From NCBI GenBank assembly GCA_963589785.1, contig CAVAMJ010000006.1:73934-137933 (forward strand): DNA of 64,000 bases, in the 5' to 3' direction. Both the position numbers and the translations under genes were made by a program. Source of the DNA: SIG603 sp963589785 (GTDB taxonomy: Bacteria; Bacillota; Clostridia; Oscillospirales; Acutalibacteraceae). Under the pieces are notes generated by a model, which saw only the letters and a list, made by a program, of their open reading frames with translations, did no database searches and was not told the DNA's origin. How positions within the stretch are numbered: position 1 is the first letter of the stretch; each line of letters starts with the position of its first letter. Shown here piece after piece: positions 25,617-34,336 of the stretch.

Positions 25617-26525
25617 ATGAAAACTACAAGAAAAATATTTTTACTCGGTGCCGTCTTGGCATTTACGGGCGGTCTTTTCTGGGGCGGCTCAGGCGTCTTC
25701 GGTCAGTACCTCTTTGATTTCAAGGGTGCCACCTCAATGTTCCTTATTCCGATAAGACTACTTCTTGGCGGAAGTCTCATGCTCGTCTATTTCTTTATAA
25801 AGGACGGCAAAAAGACCTTTTCCGTTTGGAAAAACAAAAAGGATGCGCTTCTGCTTGCCTCATACGGAATTTTCGGACTTGGAATGTGCCAGTTCACCTA
25901 CTTCCAGACTATCGAGTGGTCGAACGCCGGCACTGCATGCGTCATTCAGTATCTCGGCCCGTCACTCATAATCGTGTGGACTTGCCTCTCCATGAAGAAA
26001 AAGCCGAGAACCACCGAAATCATTGCCGTAATCTGTGCCATGGTAGGAATTTTCCTCATCGCAACCCACGGCAATCCGTCTAACCTCGTTCTTTCGCCAA
26101 AGGCGCTGTGCATGGGACTTCTCTCAGCCGTTGCCGTTGCGATGTACACACTTCTCCCCGTAAAACTGCTTGACCGTTACAGCGCACCGCTTATTCTTGC
26201 TTGGGGAATGTTAATCGGCGGCATAGTCTTGGCGGCGGTTTTCCGTCCGTGGAACTACTCCATGCAAGTCGACTTCCTCTCCATGGGATCTTTCGCCTAC
26301 CTCATAATAGTCGGAACGATAATGTCATTCACGCTCTACACCGAGGCGGTCAAGATTATCGGCGGAGTAAGCGCAAGCCTCTTCTCTTGCATTGAGCCCG
26401 TTTCGGCAACGGTTCTCACGGTAATCTTCATGGGAACAAGCTTTTCAGCCATGGATTTGGTCGGATTTGTCTTTGTTCTCTCCACAATATTTATTTCTGC
26501 AATCAAACCTAAGTCGGCTTCCTAA
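25617..26525 (+). CDS. EamA/DMT family transporter
   Basis: 302 residues, ten helices in two EamA repeats (about 10-145 and 160-295). Repeat 1 has FTGGLFWGGSGVFGQYLF and repeat 2 ends with LFSCIEPVSATVLTVIFMG, the usual drug/metabolite-transporter signature. Such proteins export amino acids or other small metabolites; the substrate cannot be told. The ribosome site is weak (GAAAGAAAGC). It is divergent from deoD with 194 bases between, containing GTCGG/CCGAC inverted segments but no known riboswitch. Confidence 0.88.
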   Translation: MKTTRKIFLLGAVLAFTGGLFWGGSGVFGQYLFDFKGATSMFLIPIRLLLGGSLMLVYFFIKDGKKTFSVWKNKKDALLLASYGIFGLGMCQFTYFQTIEWSNAGTACVIQYLGPSLIIVWTCLSMKKKPRTTEIIAVICAMVGIFLIATHGNPSNLVLSPKALCMGLLSAVAVAMYTLLPVKLLDRYSAPLILAWGMLIGGIVLAAVFRPWNYSMQVDFLSMGSFAYLIIVGTIMSFTLYTEAVKIIGGVSASLFSCIEPVSATVLTVIFMGTSFSAMDLVGFVFVLSTIFISAIKPKSAS

Positions 26526-26543
26526 GGGGAGCCGATTTCCTTT

Positions 26544-27188
26544 TTATTTAAACAAAAGCTCAGCCACATGATAAATGTCTGTGCCGACCTCTTTCACACC
26601 GCCAACGCAGGTGTTGCAGTAAGCGGCAACCTTTTCTGTCGTATATTTCTTTGCCTGTTCGATATAAGTTTCTCGCCATTTTTCCTCCGGCATTTGACTC
26701 GTGAACGGCGGAAGATACTCAGAAAAGTATTTCGGCGCAATCTCCATATTGCTTGGGTACGGCGGATGCAGACGGAAGCTTCCGTCATACTCCTCCTCGT
26801 CCCTGTTGTGCTCCATTTCGACAATTTCTATATTCATCTTCTTGAGGCAGTCACGCACGGATTCATGCACATCGTGCTTGCCCCTTGCCCTGAAGCAGTC
26901 CTGAAGCGTGAACTTCTCCCCGTGGTAGTCAGGAAATTTGAAATCCTTTCTCGTACACATAAATTCGAAAAAACTCATCTTGGGCACGTCTACTCTCATC
27001 TCGTCCAGAAGCCGCATACAGCTCATGCAGACATAGACGATAATGTCGCCCTCCTTGGGAACATCTTGGCTCTTTTTACAGCATCCGACCACCTTGACAT
27101 CCTCTTGAGTTTTCATGTACTCTCGAATTTTCTTTGCGGTCTCGGGGAAATTCTTCGTAAAATTACAGCTCGGATAATAGATATACAT
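26544..27188 (-). CDS. Cysteine-rich protein with CCG-like cluster motif, function unknown
   Basis: 214 residues, cytosolic. Cysteines sit at C8, C36-C37, C54-x-x-C57, C78, C98, C114 and a late CNTC. The order C...CC...CxxC resembles the cysteine-rich CCG domain of heterodisulfide-reductase B-like and Fe-S oxidoreductase proteins, with shorter spacing than the classical motif. It may bind an Fe-S cluster; this is inference. I prefer the ATG at 27188, giving MYIYYPSCNF; the GAGGG site is 12 bases off, rather far. It follows the CdaR-type gene by 45 bases in the same direction, so co-transcription is likely. Confidence 0.6.
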   Translation of the reverse strand: MYIYYPSCNFTKNFPETAKKIREYMKTQEDVKVVGCCKKSQDVPKEGDIIVYVCMSCMRLLDEMRVDVPKMSFFEFMCTRKDFKFPDYHGEKFTLQDCFRARGKHDVHESVRDCLKKMNIEIVEMEHNRDEEEYDGSFRLHPPYPSNMEIAPKYFSEYLPPFTSQMPEEKWRETYIEQAKKYTTEKVAAYCNTCVGGVKEVGTDIYHVAELLFK

Positions 27189-27233
27189 ATTTTCTTTTTC
27201 CCTCACAACAAATCCACACAATTTTAAATTAAC

Positions 27234-28334
27234 TTACTCGTCCTCGCTTTTCTCAAAATACATCTTGCAAGCAAGGAACAGAAGTACCGCATCCTTAAAT
27301 GATCTCGGATTAAATCCGCATTTTTCCTCTATTTTATTAAGCTTATACTGAAGTGTATTCTTGTGCATGAATCTCTTTTCCGCAACAGCAGATAGCGACA
27401 TATCCTCGGCATAGTAAAGCTTCAGAAGCCCTATTTCATCTTTTGTTAAATTATGAAGTATCTTGTCAGAAAAGCTTTTCTTCTCTCCCTGAGAGAGTTC
27501 ACCGAAGAGTATCTCGAGAGTGAGATCGTCATAGCACACAATTTGATTTTCATCATCGATGCTCTTGAGTGCCGTCTGAGCCGAATGATAAGAAACATTC
27601 AGCTTTTTTGCGCTCGTCTTTCTTCCGACCGACACGCACAAACGACAGCCGTCATAGGAAATTAGGTCACTAATGACGTTTTTCTTGCTTCGATACTGCT
27701 TATCCGTCACGACAAGCCAAAACTCCGATGGGTAAACAAATGTATAAAGCGCATTTCCGTATATACTGAAACAGGTGTTCACCCAGTTCTCAACAGCCGC
27801 CGTGTCTCGCATTTTTTCGCTCTGTTCCGCTTTGACGATAATCACACGGTATTCATCGTCCATTTTAAGCTTATTCGACTCGAAAAATTCCGTTAGTGTG
27901 AGATAATTCATATTCTTGTCCTCAAAAATCGAGTGAAGAATATAGTTGATTTTTCCCTTGCGGTCATAGTCGATAGAATCAAGCTCCCTCTCTCTCAAGA
28001 CAAGCGAGCTGATTTTTTGTGCGAGAATTGCGTATTTTCTCACCTCGTCCGGGTCTCCGCTTATACCGACAACGCCGATTATCTCCCTGTTATACACAAG
28101 CGGAAAATTTAGTCCCTTGTGAGTTCCAGCAAACTCATCGTCCCTTGTTACCTCGATAGCCTCTCCCGTAGAAACACACTTCTTGCCTATCTCGTGGTAA
28201 TCTCCTATTCTTGTGTCGTTCGTTGACGCCAAGATATAGCCGTCAGTATCAATATAATTGATATGATATCCGCAAACCTCCCTCACGGTCTCGACAATTT
28301 GCTGGGCTGTTTTTTGATTAAAAATAGCCGCCAT
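27234..28334 (-). CDS. cdaR: CdaR family transcriptional regulator (sugar diacid/glycerate)
   Basis: 366 residues. The N-terminal sugar-diacid recognition domain runs from FNQKTAQQIVETVREVCGYHINYID to about 130; a GGDEF-like middle part follows, then the C-terminal PucR/CdaR helix-turn-helix with LSAVAEKRFMHKNTLQYKLNKIEEKCGFNPRSF split over the last 60 residues. CdaR proteins activate genes for D-glucarate, galactarate and D-glycerate use. It is divergent, 190 bases away, from a glycerate 2-kinase gene, which is the natural target. GGAGGAG site upstream of the ATG. Confidence 0.9.
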   Translation of the reverse strand: MAAIFNQKTAQQIVETVREVCGYHINYIDTDGYILASTNDTRIGDYHEIGKKCVSTGEAIEVTRDDEFAGTHKGLNFPLVYNREIIGVVGISGDPDEVRKYAILAQKISSLVLRERELDSIDYDRKGKINYILHSIFEDKNMNYLTLTEFFESNKLKMDDEYRVIIVKAEQSEKMRDTAAVENWVNTCFSIYGNALYTFVYPSEFWLVVTDKQYRSKKNVISDLISYDGCRLCVSVGRKTSAKKLNVSYHSAQTALKSIDDENQIVCYDDLTLEILFGELSQGEKKSFSDKILHNLTKDEIGLLKLYYAEDMSLSAVAEKRFMHKNTLQYKLNKIEEKCGFNPRSFKDAVLLFLACKMYFEKSEDE

Positions 28335-28524
28335 AACACTCCTCCAAAGCCTAATACAACCTACTAATCAAGATTGAATTCAATATACTATGTTAATTAT
28401 AACACTTCTTTTTCTCATTTCAACTTGCTTTTGTTATTTGTAACATATATAAAGATGATTGATAATGATAAACTTTAGTCAATCTAAATTGTATCCATAA
28501 TCGTTTTTATTGAGGTGAATTGAC

Positions 28525-29766
28525 ATGACGCAAAGCATAGCATTAAGACAGGACGCAGACAAAATCATCAGCGAGTCAATCAAGAAAGTTCTTCCGGACG
28601 AGGCAGTCGCAAACGCTCTTAAAGGAAAGAGCTTCGGCGGCAAAATTTATGTTGTCGCAACAGGCAAAGCCGCATGGCAAATGGCAAAGGCTGCGGCAGA
28701 CATTCTCGGTGACAAAATCGAAAACGGCGTAGTAGTAACAAAATACGACCATGTTAAGGGCGAAATCCCACACATGACTTGCTTCGAGGCAGGCCACCCG
28801 GTTCCTGACAAAAACTCATTCAAGGGCACCCAGGCGGCACTTGACCTTGTTTCTGATTTGAGCGAAAACGACACCGTCCTCTTCCTTCTCTCCGGCGGCG
28901 GTTCGGCTCTTTTTGAGAAGCCGCTTATTCCCGCAGAGGAACTTCAGGATCTCACAAATCAGCTTTTGGCTTGCGGCGCAGACATCGTCGAGATGAACAC
29001 TATCCGCAAGAGAATTTCAGCTGTTAAGGGCGGCAAATTTGCACTTGCATGTGCTCCCGCAAAGGTTTACAGCATAGTTCTCTCCGATATTCTCGGCGAT
29101 CCGCTCGATATGATTGCATCCGGTCCCGCTTATCCCGACTCTGCAACCGCAGAAGATGCACTCGACTACATCGCAAAGTATAACCTTAAGCTCAGCGACA
29201 AGGCTATGGAGCTTATGAATATCGAGACTCCGAAAAAGCTCGATAACGTTGAGACAGTTATCACGGGAAGCGTAAAAAATCTCTGCAAGGCGGCAAGCGA
29301 ATCCGCAGAGGCTCTCGGTTACAAGACAGTATTTTTGACAGATCAGCTCACCTGTGAAGCAAGAGAAGCCGGCAGCTTTATGGCATCTATCGCAAAAAGC
29401 TATCAGGACGCAAAGGAGAGCATCGCTTTCATAGCCGGTGGCGAAACGGTCGTTCACCTCACGGGAAAAGGAAAGGGCGGAAGAAACCAGGAGATTGCAC
29501 TTTCTGCCGCAGAGGGTATCTCAGGACTTGAGAATACCGCAGTTTTCAGCGTAGGAAGTGACGGAACAGACGGCCCGTGCGATGCCGCAGGCGGCTATTC
29601 TGACGGTGAGACAAAGTCTAAGCTTAAGGCTCAGGGCATTGATATTTTCTCCGTTCTCAAGGAGAATGACGCTTACAATGCTCTTAAGGCAAGCGAGGGA
29701 CTCATCATCACCGGTGCAACAGGCACAAACGTAAACGATTTTACAGTTCTTTTGATTAAAAGATAA
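28525..29766 (+). CDS. gckA: Glycerate 2-kinase (GckA/TtuD, MOFRL family)
   Basis: 413 residues, class II glycerate kinase making 2-phospho-D-glycerate from D-glycerate and ATP, linking sugar-acid breakdown to glycolysis. The DUF4147 domain holds VVATGKAAWQMAKA, GHPVPDKNS and LFLLSGGGSALFE; the C-terminal MOFRL domain has KGKGGRNQEIALSAA, FSVGSDGTDGP and the final GTNVNDF motif. All conserved blocks are intact. GAGGTGAA site. Regulated very probably by the divergent CdaR-type protein. Single gene with its own terminator. Confidence 0.95.
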   Translation: MTQSIALRQDADKIISESIKKVLPDEAVANALKGKSFGGKIYVVATGKAAWQMAKAAADILGDKIENGVVVTKYDHVKGEIPHMTCFEAGHPVPDKNSFKGTQAALDLVSDLSENDTVLFLLSGGGSALFEKPLIPAEELQDLTNQLLACGADIVEMNTIRKRISAVKGGKFALACAPAKVYSIVLSDILGDPLDMIASGPAYPDSATAEDALDYIAKYNLKLSDKAMELMNIETPKKLDNVETVITGSVKNLCKAASESAEALGYKTVFLTDQLTCEAREAGSFMASIAKSYQDAKESIAFIAGGETVVHLTGKGKGGRNQEIALSAAEGISGLENTAVFSVGSDGTDGPCDAAGGYSDGETKSKLKAQGIDIFSVLKENDAYNALKASEGLIITGATGTNVNDFTVLLIKR

Positions 29767-29776
29767 TATTCACTGT

Positions 29777-29807
29777 ACGGGGCGAATTTAATTCGTCCCG
29801 TTTTTTC
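29777..29807 (+). terminator. gckA terminator
   Basis: ACGGGGCGAAT pairs with ATTCGTCCCGT (29777-29801) with one G-U pair; TTTTTT follows. Confidence 0.85.
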
Positions 29808-29952
29808 ATAAATAAAAATTATACTCAGAAATAAATAACAGATATATCCTGCTCACTCAAAATTACGACTTCGGTTATTGACTTTAAATTCTACTTTAAT
29901 GTTATACTCTTTTCAAACAAATCACTTGAATAACTGAAAGGAAGTATATTAA

Positions 29953-31290
29953 ATGACCGATGACCGCATGGGCACATTGTCCGTCAAAAAGCTGCTTATT
30001 CAAACGAGTATTCCTCTGACCTTATCTCTGCTGATTAGCTCGCTTTATAATTTTGTTGACAGCATATTTGTTTCGTATGTTTCCGAAAATGCTCTCACGG
30101 CCTTATCTCTCTCTGCACCGATTCAAACTCTCGCATCGGCATTCGGATGCGGGATTGCAGTCGGCTTAAATGCCGTCATTTCAAAAGCACTTGGAGAAAA
30201 AAACGAAAAAGCCGTCAAAAAAGCTGCATCCGCAGCCATTTTCCTTGCTCTTATCTCAGGAATTATCATCACACTTTTAGCACTTATAATCGCAAGGCCG
30301 TATTTTGTCTGGCAGTCCGGCGGAAATGAAGAAATAACAAATTATGGAATTCCGTACCTCACCGTATGTATGATGTTTGCCGTTTTCAATATGGGTCAGT
30401 GGGTATTTGACCGCTTTGTTATCGCAAGCGGAAAGTCTCACCTTTTCTTGTATACTCTTTCTGCCGGCTCAATCACCAATCTTATTTTAGATCCGATTTT
30501 TATCTTCGGCTATTTCGGACTTCCGGCTATGGGCACGACGGGCGCGGCTCTTGCCACGGGAATCGGCTCTGCTATGGGATGCATCACAGGAATCATCATA
30601 AACCGCAGACACAATAAAATTATTCCGATTTCATTTACTCTCAAGCCCGACAGAAAAAGCATTATTTCTATTTTAAAGGTAGGACTTCCCTCCTCGCTCG
30701 TTCAGGCGGTTATGTCACTTATCGGAATAGCCATGAACTCAATTCTGATTGTATTCTCGTCCACAGCTGTTGCGGTTTACGGTATATGCACAAGAATTCA
30801 AAGCCTTGCGATAGTCATCGCAAACGGCATAGGTCTTGGAGTCATCCCGATTGTCGCATACAACTACGGTGCTAAAAAGCCTCAGAGAATTCACGAAACC
30901 GTTCGCTTCGCAATGATATTTTCCTTTGTCGTCTACGCTGTTATACTCGTTCTTCTTCAGAGTTTCCCGCTTGCAATAATGCGTCTCTTTGATGCATCTG
31001 ACGATATGGCACAAATCGGAATTCCAGCACTTCGAATGATGTCTCTTGCGTGGCTCGCTTCGATACCGTGTCTTTCGCTCGCTCCGTCATTTCAGGGACT
31101 TTCACGAGGAACGGACAGCATGATTTTAACCATGACTCGTCAGGCTTTTCTGCCGATTATTTTGGTATTGCTTCTTTCGAGGCTCGGCAACATTAACCTA
31201 ATCTGGATAAGCTTCATTGCCGCAGAGATAATAACTCTTCCGCTCGGAATTTATCTTTGGAGAAGAGCCGTCAAGCTCACTCTCGACTAA
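29953..31290 (+). CDS. MATE family efflux transporter
   Basis: 445 residues, 12 helices. Starts MTDDRMGTLSVKKLL; the first MatE repeat includes SLYNFVDSIFVSYVSENALTA, the second begins near GLPSSLVQAVMSLIGIAMN. Resembles the NorM/DinF-like clostridial branch. Na+- or H+-coupled export of unknown compounds. AAAGGAAG site. Candidate promoter TTGACT with a long spacer and TGTTATACT at 29878-29908. It lies upstream of the Mn2+-riboswitch-like leader but has stop-to-promoter separation, so is probably a separate unit. Confidence 0.92.
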   Translation: MTDDRMGTLSVKKLLIQTSIPLTLSLLISSLYNFVDSIFVSYVSENALTALSLSAPIQTLASAFGCGIAVGLNAVISKALGEKNEKAVKKAASAAIFLALISGIIITLLALIIARPYFVWQSGGNEEITNYGIPYLTVCMMFAVFNMGQWVFDRFVIASGKSHLFLYTLSAGSITNLILDPIFIFGYFGLPAMGTTGAALATGIGSAMGCITGIIINRRHNKIIPISFTLKPDRKSIISILKVGLPSSLVQAVMSLIGIAMNSILIVFSSTAVAVYGICTRIQSLAIVIANGIGLGVIPIVAYNYGAKKPQRIHETVRFAMIFSFVVYAVILVLLQSFPLAIMRLFDASDDMAQIGIPALRMMSLAWLASIPCLSLAPSFQGLSRGTDSMILTMTRQAFLPIILVLLLSRLGNINLIWISFIAAEIITLPLGIYLWRRAVKLTLD

Positions 31291-31309
31291 AAAATATTGC
31301 ATTTTTCTC

Positions 31310-31338
31310 TTGACAAAAAGTTAATTTATCCGTACAAT
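31310..31338 (+). promoter_or_regulatory. Promoter of the riboswitch-oadB-oadG unit
   Basis: TTGACA (31310-31315), exactly 17 bases, TACAAT (31333-31338). Transcription would start at about 31345, precisely where the riboswitch P1 helix begins. Confidence 0.8.
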
Positions 31339-31344
31339 CAAGAT

Positions 31345-31441
31345 ATAAAAGGGAGTAGCAAACAGAGATATCTGTAATGTATGCGTCAGCACGATAGTAC
31401 TTCTGACTATCCGTATATGTTGTAATGTGCGAGACTTTTAT
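31345..31441 (+). ncRNA. Probable yybP-ykoY (Mn2+) riboswitch aptamer
   Basis: P1 is ATAAAAG (31345-31351) paired with CTTTTAT (31435-31441). P1 is followed by the conserved GGGAGTAGC (31351-31359; consensus GGGGAGUAGC), an ACAGA/TCTGT hairpin (31362-31375), then GCGTCAGCACGA (matching the GUCA-ACA region) and a closing GCGAGAC (consensus GCAAGAC). This is the layout of the yybP-ykoY Mn2+-sensing class. The 3' strand of P1 is part of the downstream terminator stem, so ligand binding should prevent termination: an ON switch, as for most of this class. Recognition is by eye; a covariance-model scan with RF00080 would settle it. Confidence 0.72.
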
Positions 31442-31477
31442 TTTGCTTAGGCAGAATAAAGGTCTCGTTTTTTATTT
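31430..31477 (+). terminator. Riboswitch expression-platform terminator
   Basis: A 17-bp stem with two G-U pairs (31430-31446 with 31451-31467), loop TTAG, followed by TTTTTTATTTTG. Its left arm shares bases 31435-31441 with P1, so the two helices exclude each other. Confidence 0.88.
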
Positions 31478-31513
31478 TGCTAAATTTAAGAATATATTGA
31501 AAGGAAAGACACT

Positions 31514-32632
31514 ATGAACTTCTTCTACGAGCTGTTCTCAAACGTACTCAACGTCACATGGCAGCATGCCGTGATGTGGTGCATCGGCGGAATACTCATC
31601 TATCTCGCCATCAAGAAGGACATGGAGCCATCGCTTCTTTTGCCAATCGGCTTCGGTACCATTCTCGTTAACCTTCCGCTCTCGGGCGCAATAACACAGG
31701 GAGACGAGGTCGGCGTTCTCACGCTTCTCTTCGACAGCGGTATAGCAAACGAGCTTTTCCCGCTTCTTCTTTTCATCGGTATAGGAGCAATGATAGACTT
31801 TGAGCCGCTGCTTTCCAATCCAAAGCTATTTATTTTCGGCGCCGCCGCCCAGTTCGGTATCTTCTTCACGCTCAGCATGGCAAGCCTCTTGAACTTTGAC
31901 CTTCACGATGCCGCTTCTATCGCAATCATCGGTGCCGCTGACGGTCCTACATCAATCTTCGTTGCTAACGTACTCGATTCACAGTATATCGGCGCTATCA
32001 CAGTTGCGGCTTATTCCTACATGGCACTTGTTCCGATTGTTCAGCCGCCTGTCATCAAGCTTCTCACAACAAAGAAAGAGCGACTCATCCGCATGAAGTA
32101 CGCTCCCGGAGCTGTTTCAAAGACCACTAAGATTCTCTTCCCGATTGTCATCACAGCAATCGTCGGTATTGTTTCTAACCGTTCAGCCGCTTTAATCGGC
32201 TTCTTGATGTTCGGTAACCTCATTCGTGAGTGCGGTGTTCTCAACAGCCTTTCAGAGACAGCTCAAAAGGTTCTTGCTAACCTCATCACACTTTTCCTCG
32301 GAATTACTATCACAGCTCACATGACCGCCGCAGAGTTCCTCAATGTCGACACACTCAAGATCTTGGCTCTCGGTCTCATCGCATTCGTAGCCGATACAGC
32401 CGGCGGAGTTATCTTCGCAAAGATAGTCAACCTCTTCGTAAAGGAGAAGGTAAATCCGATGATCGGTGCGGCAGGTATCTCTGCATTCCCAATGTCAGCA
32501 CGTATCATTCACAAAATGGGTCAGAAGGAAGATAATCAGAACTTCTTACTCATGCACGCAGTCGGCGCTAATGTTTCAGGTCAGATTGCCTCGGTCATCG
32601 CCGGCGGCATCATCTTAAATATGATTCACTAA
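31514..32632 (+). CDS. oadB: Sodium-pump decarboxylase beta subunit (OadB/GcdB family), orphan
   Basis: 372 residues with many membrane helices. In Na+-pumping decarboxylases this subunit removes CO2 from carboxybiotin and moves Na+ outward. The ion-path residues known from Klebsiella OadB are all kept: D143 in GAADGPT, N314 and G318 in NPMIGAAG, S323, R330 in SARI and N353 in HAVGANVSG. No carboxyltransferase alpha subunit or biotin carrier is encoded nearby, so a role in a complete decarboxylase is unproven. The gene sits behind a Mn2+-riboswitch-like leader, which points to ion or metal homeostasis. Good GGAAAG site. Followed after 10 bases by a tiny gamma-like gene. Confidence 0.93.
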   Translation: MNFFYELFSNVLNVTWQHAVMWCIGGILIYLAIKKDMEPSLLLPIGFGTILVNLPLSGAITQGDEVGVLTLLFDSGIANELFPLLLFIGIGAMIDFEPLLSNPKLFIFGAAAQFGIFFTLSMASLLNFDLHDAASIAIIGAADGPTSIFVANVLDSQYIGAITVAAYSYMALVPIVQPPVIKLLTTKKERLIRMKYAPGAVSKTTKILFPIVITAIVGIVSNRSAALIGFLMFGNLIRECGVLNSLSETAQKVLANLITLFLGITITAHMTAAEFLNVDTLKILALGLIAFVADTAGGVIFAKIVNLFVKEKVNPMIGAAGISAFPMSARIIHKMGQKEDNQNFLLMHAVGANVSGQIASVIAGGIILNMIH

Positions 32633-32642
32633 GGAGGAGCAC

Positions 32643-32771
32643 ATGTTTAATATAGACGCTTTCGTAAACAGCCTGCAGTACATGGGCAAGGGAATGCTTG
32701 GTGTGTTCCTTGTCATTGCGGTAATCATTCTTTGCATCTATGCCTTGAACAAGATTTTCAAGGTTAGATAA
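32643..32771 (+). CDS. OadG-like small membrane subunit (42 residues)
   Basis: The protein is 42 residues: a short amphipathic start (FNIDAFVNSLQYMGKG), one membrane helix (MLGVFLVIAVIILCIYAL) and a basic end NKIFKVR. This is the N-terminal anchor of decarboxylase gamma subunits (OadG) without the Zn/biotin-contact tail; short OadG-related proteins of this kind are known next to orphan beta subunits. It has AAGGAGG 6-7 bases before the ATG and lies 10 bases after oadB. It probably stabilises or assembles OadB in the membrane. Confidence 0.85.
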   Translation: MFNIDAFVNSLQYMGKGMLGVFLVIAVIILCIYALNKIFKVR

Positions 32772-32806
32772 ATTCTTAAGCCTACATCTTTACACAATAT
32801 TTACGC

Positions 32807-32850
32807 AAACAACCGAGCTTCCGTTTTGGCAAGCTCGGTTGTTTTTTGTT
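32807..32850. terminator. Bidirectional terminator after oadG
   Basis: AAACAACCGAGCTT (32807-32820) pairs with AAGCTCGGTTGTTT (32831-32844), T run follows. It also closes the convergent MATE gene. Confidence 0.88.
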
Positions 32851-32860
32851 TATATTTGAT

Positions 32861-34231
32861 TTAGATATTGTCTCTTGTTATGTTCTTCATCCATTTGAAC
32901 TTGAAGTAATGCACAAAGGTAGGTGCCATTTTGTACCACTCGTCAAGGCACATGATGAGGTATACCCAAATAGCAGGAAGCTTAAAGACAAATGCTCCGA
33001 GTGCCATGAGCGGAACGGCTACGCACCACATAAAGATACCGTCGAGTATCATTCCAAACTTGGCATCTCCGCCGCCACGGAAACATCCGCAAATGAGACA
33101 GGTGTTAATTCCCTCACCGACAAGTCTTATCGTCTGCATGAGAAGCATGGTGCTCAAAAGCTCGATTGCGGCATCGGTGATTTTTCCTGTATAGAAACCG
33201 ACAAGCACGGGTCTTATGGCTATGATAACTCCCGCACCAACAACAGCAACAACGGTGGTTATAACAAGCATACGCTGAGAATAAATCTTAGCCGCTTGCT
33301 TGTTGTTCTCGCCTAAAGAGCGGCTGACTATGATGGTCGTAGCGTTCGCAAAGCCACGGCAAGCGATTGCACCTAAGTTAACCGCAATGACCGCAACGGA
33401 ATTTGCGGCAACAACGTCACTGCCGAGGTGACCCATAACGATAGCGTAGACAGAGCAAGCAAGGCTCCAGAGAACATCGTTGATAAGGCTTGGGAGCGCA
33501 AGGCTCATCATATCCTTGATAAGCACACCCGACTTCTCGAAGAAATACTTAATTCTGAACTTGATTCCCTTGCTTCTGATAGAATCCACTATGCAAATGA
33601 TGAACTCGACAACTCGTGCCGTGACTGTTCCCAGTGCAACACCGACAAGGCCAAGCTTAGGAAGTCCGAAAAATCCGAAAATAAATGTAGCGTTGACAAA
33701 TACATTGACAAGAAGTGAGATAATATAAATCACACTTGGGAGCGTGAGTCTCTCACAGCTTCTCAAAACGCTCAGATAAATCTGGGTAAATCCCATAAAG
33801 ATGAACGAAAATCCGACTATTCTCAGATATACTATTCCCTCTTTGATGATAGCTTCGTCATTCGTATAAATCATCATGATAGCTCCCGGGAAAATGACAG
33901 CCAGCAAAAAGGCGACAAGAGAGATAACCATAGTGATTCGGATTGCAAGACCGAGAACCCTCTCGACTGCGTGCTTGTCTCCCTTTCCGTAATACTGCGA
34001 AGCAAGCACAGATGCGGCGGCTGTCATGCCGTAAAACGCACAGAAAAGGATATTGACATACTGGTTAGCAAGAGATGATGCGCTCATGGCATCCTGACTT
34101 ACATAGCCTAACATGAGAGTATCGGCAGAGTTTACCAACGTGCTGATAAAGCTCTGAATCATGATAGGCATTGCTGTTGTGAGGGCAAGCTTAGTGAATG
34201 CGCCCCTTGACATAATGTTTTTGTTTTCCAT
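32861..34231 (-). CDS. MATE family efflux transporter
   Basis: 456 residues, 12 helices. MatE repeat 1 contains SFISTLVNSADTLMLGYVSQDAMSA; repeat 2 starts near ALPSLINDVLWSLACSVYA. This belongs to the large clostridial MATE branch with LxCDEWYKMAP-like ending. Export of drugs or metabolites driven by Na+ or H+. GGTGAAAAT site before the ATG. Convergent with the oadB/oadG unit and sharing its terminator. Confidence 0.92.
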   Translation of the reverse strand: MENKNIMSRGAFTKLALTTAMPIMIQSFISTLVNSADTLMLGYVSQDAMSASSLANQYVNILFCAFYGMTAAASVLASQYYGKGDKHAVERVLGLAIRITMVISLVAFLLAVIFPGAIMMIYTNDEAIIKEGIVYLRIVGFSFIFMGFTQIYLSVLRSCERLTLPSVIYIISLLVNVFVNATFIFGFFGLPKLGLVGVALGTVTARVVEFIICIVDSIRSKGIKFRIKYFFEKSGVLIKDMMSLALPSLINDVLWSLACSVYAIVMGHLGSDVVAANSVAVIAVNLGAIACRGFANATTIIVSRSLGENNKQAAKIYSQRMLVITTVVAVVGAGVIIAIRPVLVGFYTGKITDAAIELLSTMLLMQTIRLVGEGINTCLICGCFRGGGDAKFGMILDGIFMWCVAVPLMALGAFVFKLPAIWVYLIMCLDEWYKMAPTFVHYFKFKWMKNITRDNI

Positions 34232-34283
34232 ATTTTCACCACTTATTAAAAACTCTGTAATTAATAAACAGGCAAATTGATTT

Positions 34284-34322
34284 ATCGGACATTTCCCGCC
34301 GCAAAGGACGGGATTATCCGAT
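34284..34322 (-). terminator. Possible terminator of the esterase/DUF4091 operon
   Basis: TCGGA...TTCCCG pairs with CGGGA...TCCGA across 34284-34320, just beyond the stop at 34337. The U tail is weak, so this is tentative. Confidence 0.4.
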
Positions 34323-34336
34323 ATATCTTTAGTTTT

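Noticed and set aside
31345..31477. T-box leader or plain attenuator
   Set aside because: No AGGGTGG T-box bulge sequence; the GGGAGTAGC and GCGAGAC elements with P1/terminator exclusion fit yybP-ykoY better.
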